From the NCBI GenBank assembly GCA_900553965.1, contig USFX01000031.1, positions 1 through 17,500 on the forward strand: 17,500 bases of DNA, written 5' to 3'. How positions within the stretch are numbered: the stretch's first letter is position 1; every line of letters starts with the position of its first letter. Origin of the DNA: an uncultured Prevotella sp. (GTDB lineage: Bacteria > Bacteroidota > Bacteroidia > Bacteroidales > Bacteroidaceae). Shown here in pieces: positions 16,371-17,500 of the stretch. The notes beneath the pieces were generated by a model. It made no database searches and was not told the DNA's origin. It saw only the letters and a program-made list of their open reading frames with translations. The position numbers were made by a program, and so were the translations under genes.

Positions 16371-16380
16371 CCTAACTTTG
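16350..16380 (+). promoter_or_regulatory. Promoter of the exonuclease gene
   Basis: TTG (16350-16352) and TAACTTTG (16373-16380, followed by CGC) are 20 nt apart. The start near 16387 leaves about 12 nt before the ATG at 16399. The in-frame TTG at 16378 is part of the -7 box and cannot be the start. Confidence 0.7.
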
Positions 16381-16398
16381 CGCCATACACCAATCATA

Positions 16399-16896
16399 AT
16401 GAAAGACTTTGCAGCAATAGATTTTGAGACCGCCAACCAATATCCGTCAAGCGTATGCAGCGTTGGAGTGGTCATCGTCCGCAACGGAAAGATTGTCGAC
16501 AAGCTCTACAGTCTCATCTATCCCCGTCCCGATTTCTTCACTATCTGGACCACATGTGTCCACGGGCTGACCATGACAGACGTCGAGGATGCCCCACCCT
16601 TTCCCGACGTCTGGAAGCAGATTGCCCCACTCGTCGAAGGTCTGCCACTCGTAGCCCACAACAGCCCATTTGACGAGAGATGCCTGAAAGCCGTATTCGA
16701 AGAATACAAGATGGACTATCCCGAAGCCTACCATTTCTCCTGTACATGCCGCGCGTCACGAAAGCAGCTCGGTGAAACCCTTCCAAATCACCAGCTTCAC
16801 ACCGTTGCCAGATATTGCGGCTATGACCTGACAGCCCACCACCACGCCCTGGCTGATGCCGAAGCCTGTGCGGCTATTGCCATGAAACTCTTATAG
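16399..16896 (+). CDS. DEDDh-type 3'-5' exonuclease (DnaQ-like)
   Basis: This 165-residue protein is a stand-alone exonuclease of the DnaQ/RNase T group, which degrades DNA or RNA from 3' ends using two metal ions. The catalytic set is visible: Asp8 and Glu10 in IDFET, Asp92 in AHNSPFDERCL, and His148 with Asp153 in HHALADA. KDFAAIDFETANQYPSSVCSVG matches Bacteroidetes proteins annotated as 3'-5' exonuclease or polymerase III epsilon-like. Without polymerase or BRCT domains, a repair or RNA-processing role is as likely as proofreading. The start is set by the promoter 12 nt upstream. The glutaredoxin-like gene begins 84 nt later in the same direction and may share the transcript. Confidence 0.9.
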   Translation: MKDFAAIDFETANQYPSSVCSVGVVIVRNGKIVDKLYSLIYPRPDFFTIWTTCVHGLTMTDVEDAPPFPDVWKQIAPLVEGLPLVAHNSPFDERCLKAVFEEYKMDYPEAYHFSCTCRASRKQLGETLPNHQLHTVARYCGYDLTAHHHALADAEACAAIAMKLL

Positions 16897-16980
16897 TGTG
16901 TGGACAAAGGAACCGTCATAATAAATCGGAATGAAACCGATATTACTCAATATGTCAAACCATCAAGCAACGAAAAAAAT

Positions 16981-17286
16981 ATGATAAGAATATTCGTCAT
17001 GCAGACCTGTCCGGACTGTACAAAAGTAAAACTTCAAGCCTCCGGAAACCAACGTTTTGAACTCATTGACATCGGTGAACACGTCAGAAACCTGAAACTT
17101 TTTCTCAACCTGCGCGACAGCTCACCGGCTTTCGTACAAGTCAAACGCAACGGTTCAATAGGTATTCCGTGTTTCGTCCTCGAAGACGGAACGGTCACAT
17201 TCTCATCAGAAGAAGCCGGTCTTATGGCCGACAGCCATGACACTGCCGATGCTCCTGCATGCAATATTGACGGAACCGGATGCTGA
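16981..17286 (+). CDS. Glutaredoxin-like protein with CPDC motif
   Basis: This 101-residue protein begins IRIFVMQTCPDC, a thioredoxin-fold beta strand leading to a redox pair Cys10-Cys13. The expected cis-Pro (Ile62-Pro63) follows in GIPCFVLEDG. It is probably a cytoplasmic thiol-disulfide exchange protein of the glutaredoxin-related type found in Bacteroidetes. I start at the ATG at 16981; an upstream in-frame GTG at 16900 would add 27 residues that do not look like part of the fold. There is an extra Cys64 next to the cis-Pro, and the tail ends ACNIDGTGC with two more Cys, which is unusual and could bind metal or take part in redox chemistry. The partner is unknown. Confidence 0.82.
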   Translation: MIRIFVMQTCPDCTKVKLQASGNQRFELIDIGEHVRNLKLFLNLRDSSPAFVQVKRNGSIGIPCFVLEDGTVTFSSEEAGLMADSHDTADAPACNIDGTGC

Positions 17287-17307
17287 CAGCGTTGGCTGGA
17301 CACTCAA

Positions 17308-17339
17308 CATCCGACGTTTTTCAAATTCATCCGACATTT
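17308..17339. repeat. 12-bp direct repeat with 20-bp period downstream of the glutaredoxin-like gene
   Basis: CATCCGACGTTT (17308-17319) and CATCCGACATTT (17328-17339) differ at one base and begin 20 bp apart. They lie 21 bp after the last stop codon in the gene-free stretch 17287-17500. No exact TAnnTTTG element or clear terminator hairpin is seen there, so they may belong to the control region of a gene beyond the window. Otherwise this stretch shows nothing recognisable. Confidence 0.45.
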
Positions 17340-17500
17340 GGAGTGATATTATCGGAAACGTCATAAATATCCGCTTGTTCTACCTTCACCATCCTCCTTT
17401 AACTATCCTTTAAAAGCGAACTGTTAAAAACTCAGAACTATTCTTACAAATGCCTTCAAATCCTTGCAATATTCAGAAATTAAAATCATTCGGGCGCAAA

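Noticed and set aside
16923..16942. Small hairpin ATCGG/CCGAT before the glutaredoxin-like gene
   Set aside because: The stem is only 5 bp with a 7-nt loop, too short to call a terminator or regulatory element.
16900..16980. GTG start extending the glutaredoxin-like protein by 27 residues
   Set aside because: The added residues are not part of the thioredoxin fold, and the ATG at 16981 begins exactly at its first strand.

Overview
The window looks like a chromosomal segment of a Prevotella-type gut or rumen Bacteroidales. The signs are secreted proteins with Bacteroidetes-style signal peptides, a Prevotella-like C-terminal tail on a large glycosidase, starts preceded by A-rich stretches instead of Shine-Dalgarno sites, and several exact Bacteroidetes -7 elements (TAnnTTTG, every copy followed by C). 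No rRNA, tRNA, CRISPR array, insertion sequence or phage gene was seen.

Bases 1-7721 form a divergent arabinoxylan-use locus. Leftward run a secreted GH10 endo-xylanase, an ECF sigma factor 12 nt behind it, and the first codons of what is probably a GPH-type sugar/cation symporter that leaves the window. Rightward run three glycoside-hydrolase genes: a GH43 gene broken by a frameshift, a 900-residue chimera (GH51-type N-terminal module without the GH51 catalytic barrel, a second beta-sandwich-like region, GH43, CBM6-like module, C-terminal tail), and a single-domain GH43 paralogous to the GH43 part of the chimera. The 389-bp divergent control region holds -7 elements for both directions around a near-perfect 14-bp inverted repeat and a direct repeat with 21-bp period, which suggests one activator controlling both arms. 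The regulator gene is not in the window; a xylan-responsive hybrid two-component system would be the precedent. The likely division of labour is that GH10 cuts the xylan backbone, GH43 enzymes remove arabinose or xylose, and the symporter imports the products.

Bases 7722-8624 are a notably AT-rich gap with a bidirectional terminator, a decaying small lipoprotein gene (frameshift at an AT repeat, no ATG start) and a perfect 12-bp terminator hairpin.

Bases 8625-17286 are housekeeping or cell-envelope genes: a GHL10 (DUF187) glycosidase leftward; rightward a CstA-family transporter with a small outer-membrane barrel protein, nadC overlapping an M23 (LytM) peptidase; a leftward NTP_transf_5 nucleotidyltransferase whose end overlaps the M23 gene; and rightward a DEDDh 3'-5' exonuclease and a glutaredoxin-like protein. 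Promoters in this part fix several starts and carry unexplained repeats: GACCAAAACG twice with 21-bp period at the exonuclease promoter, a perfect 16-bp palindrome at the nucleotidyltransferase promoter, and CATCCGAC-type repeats 20 bp apart near the right end.
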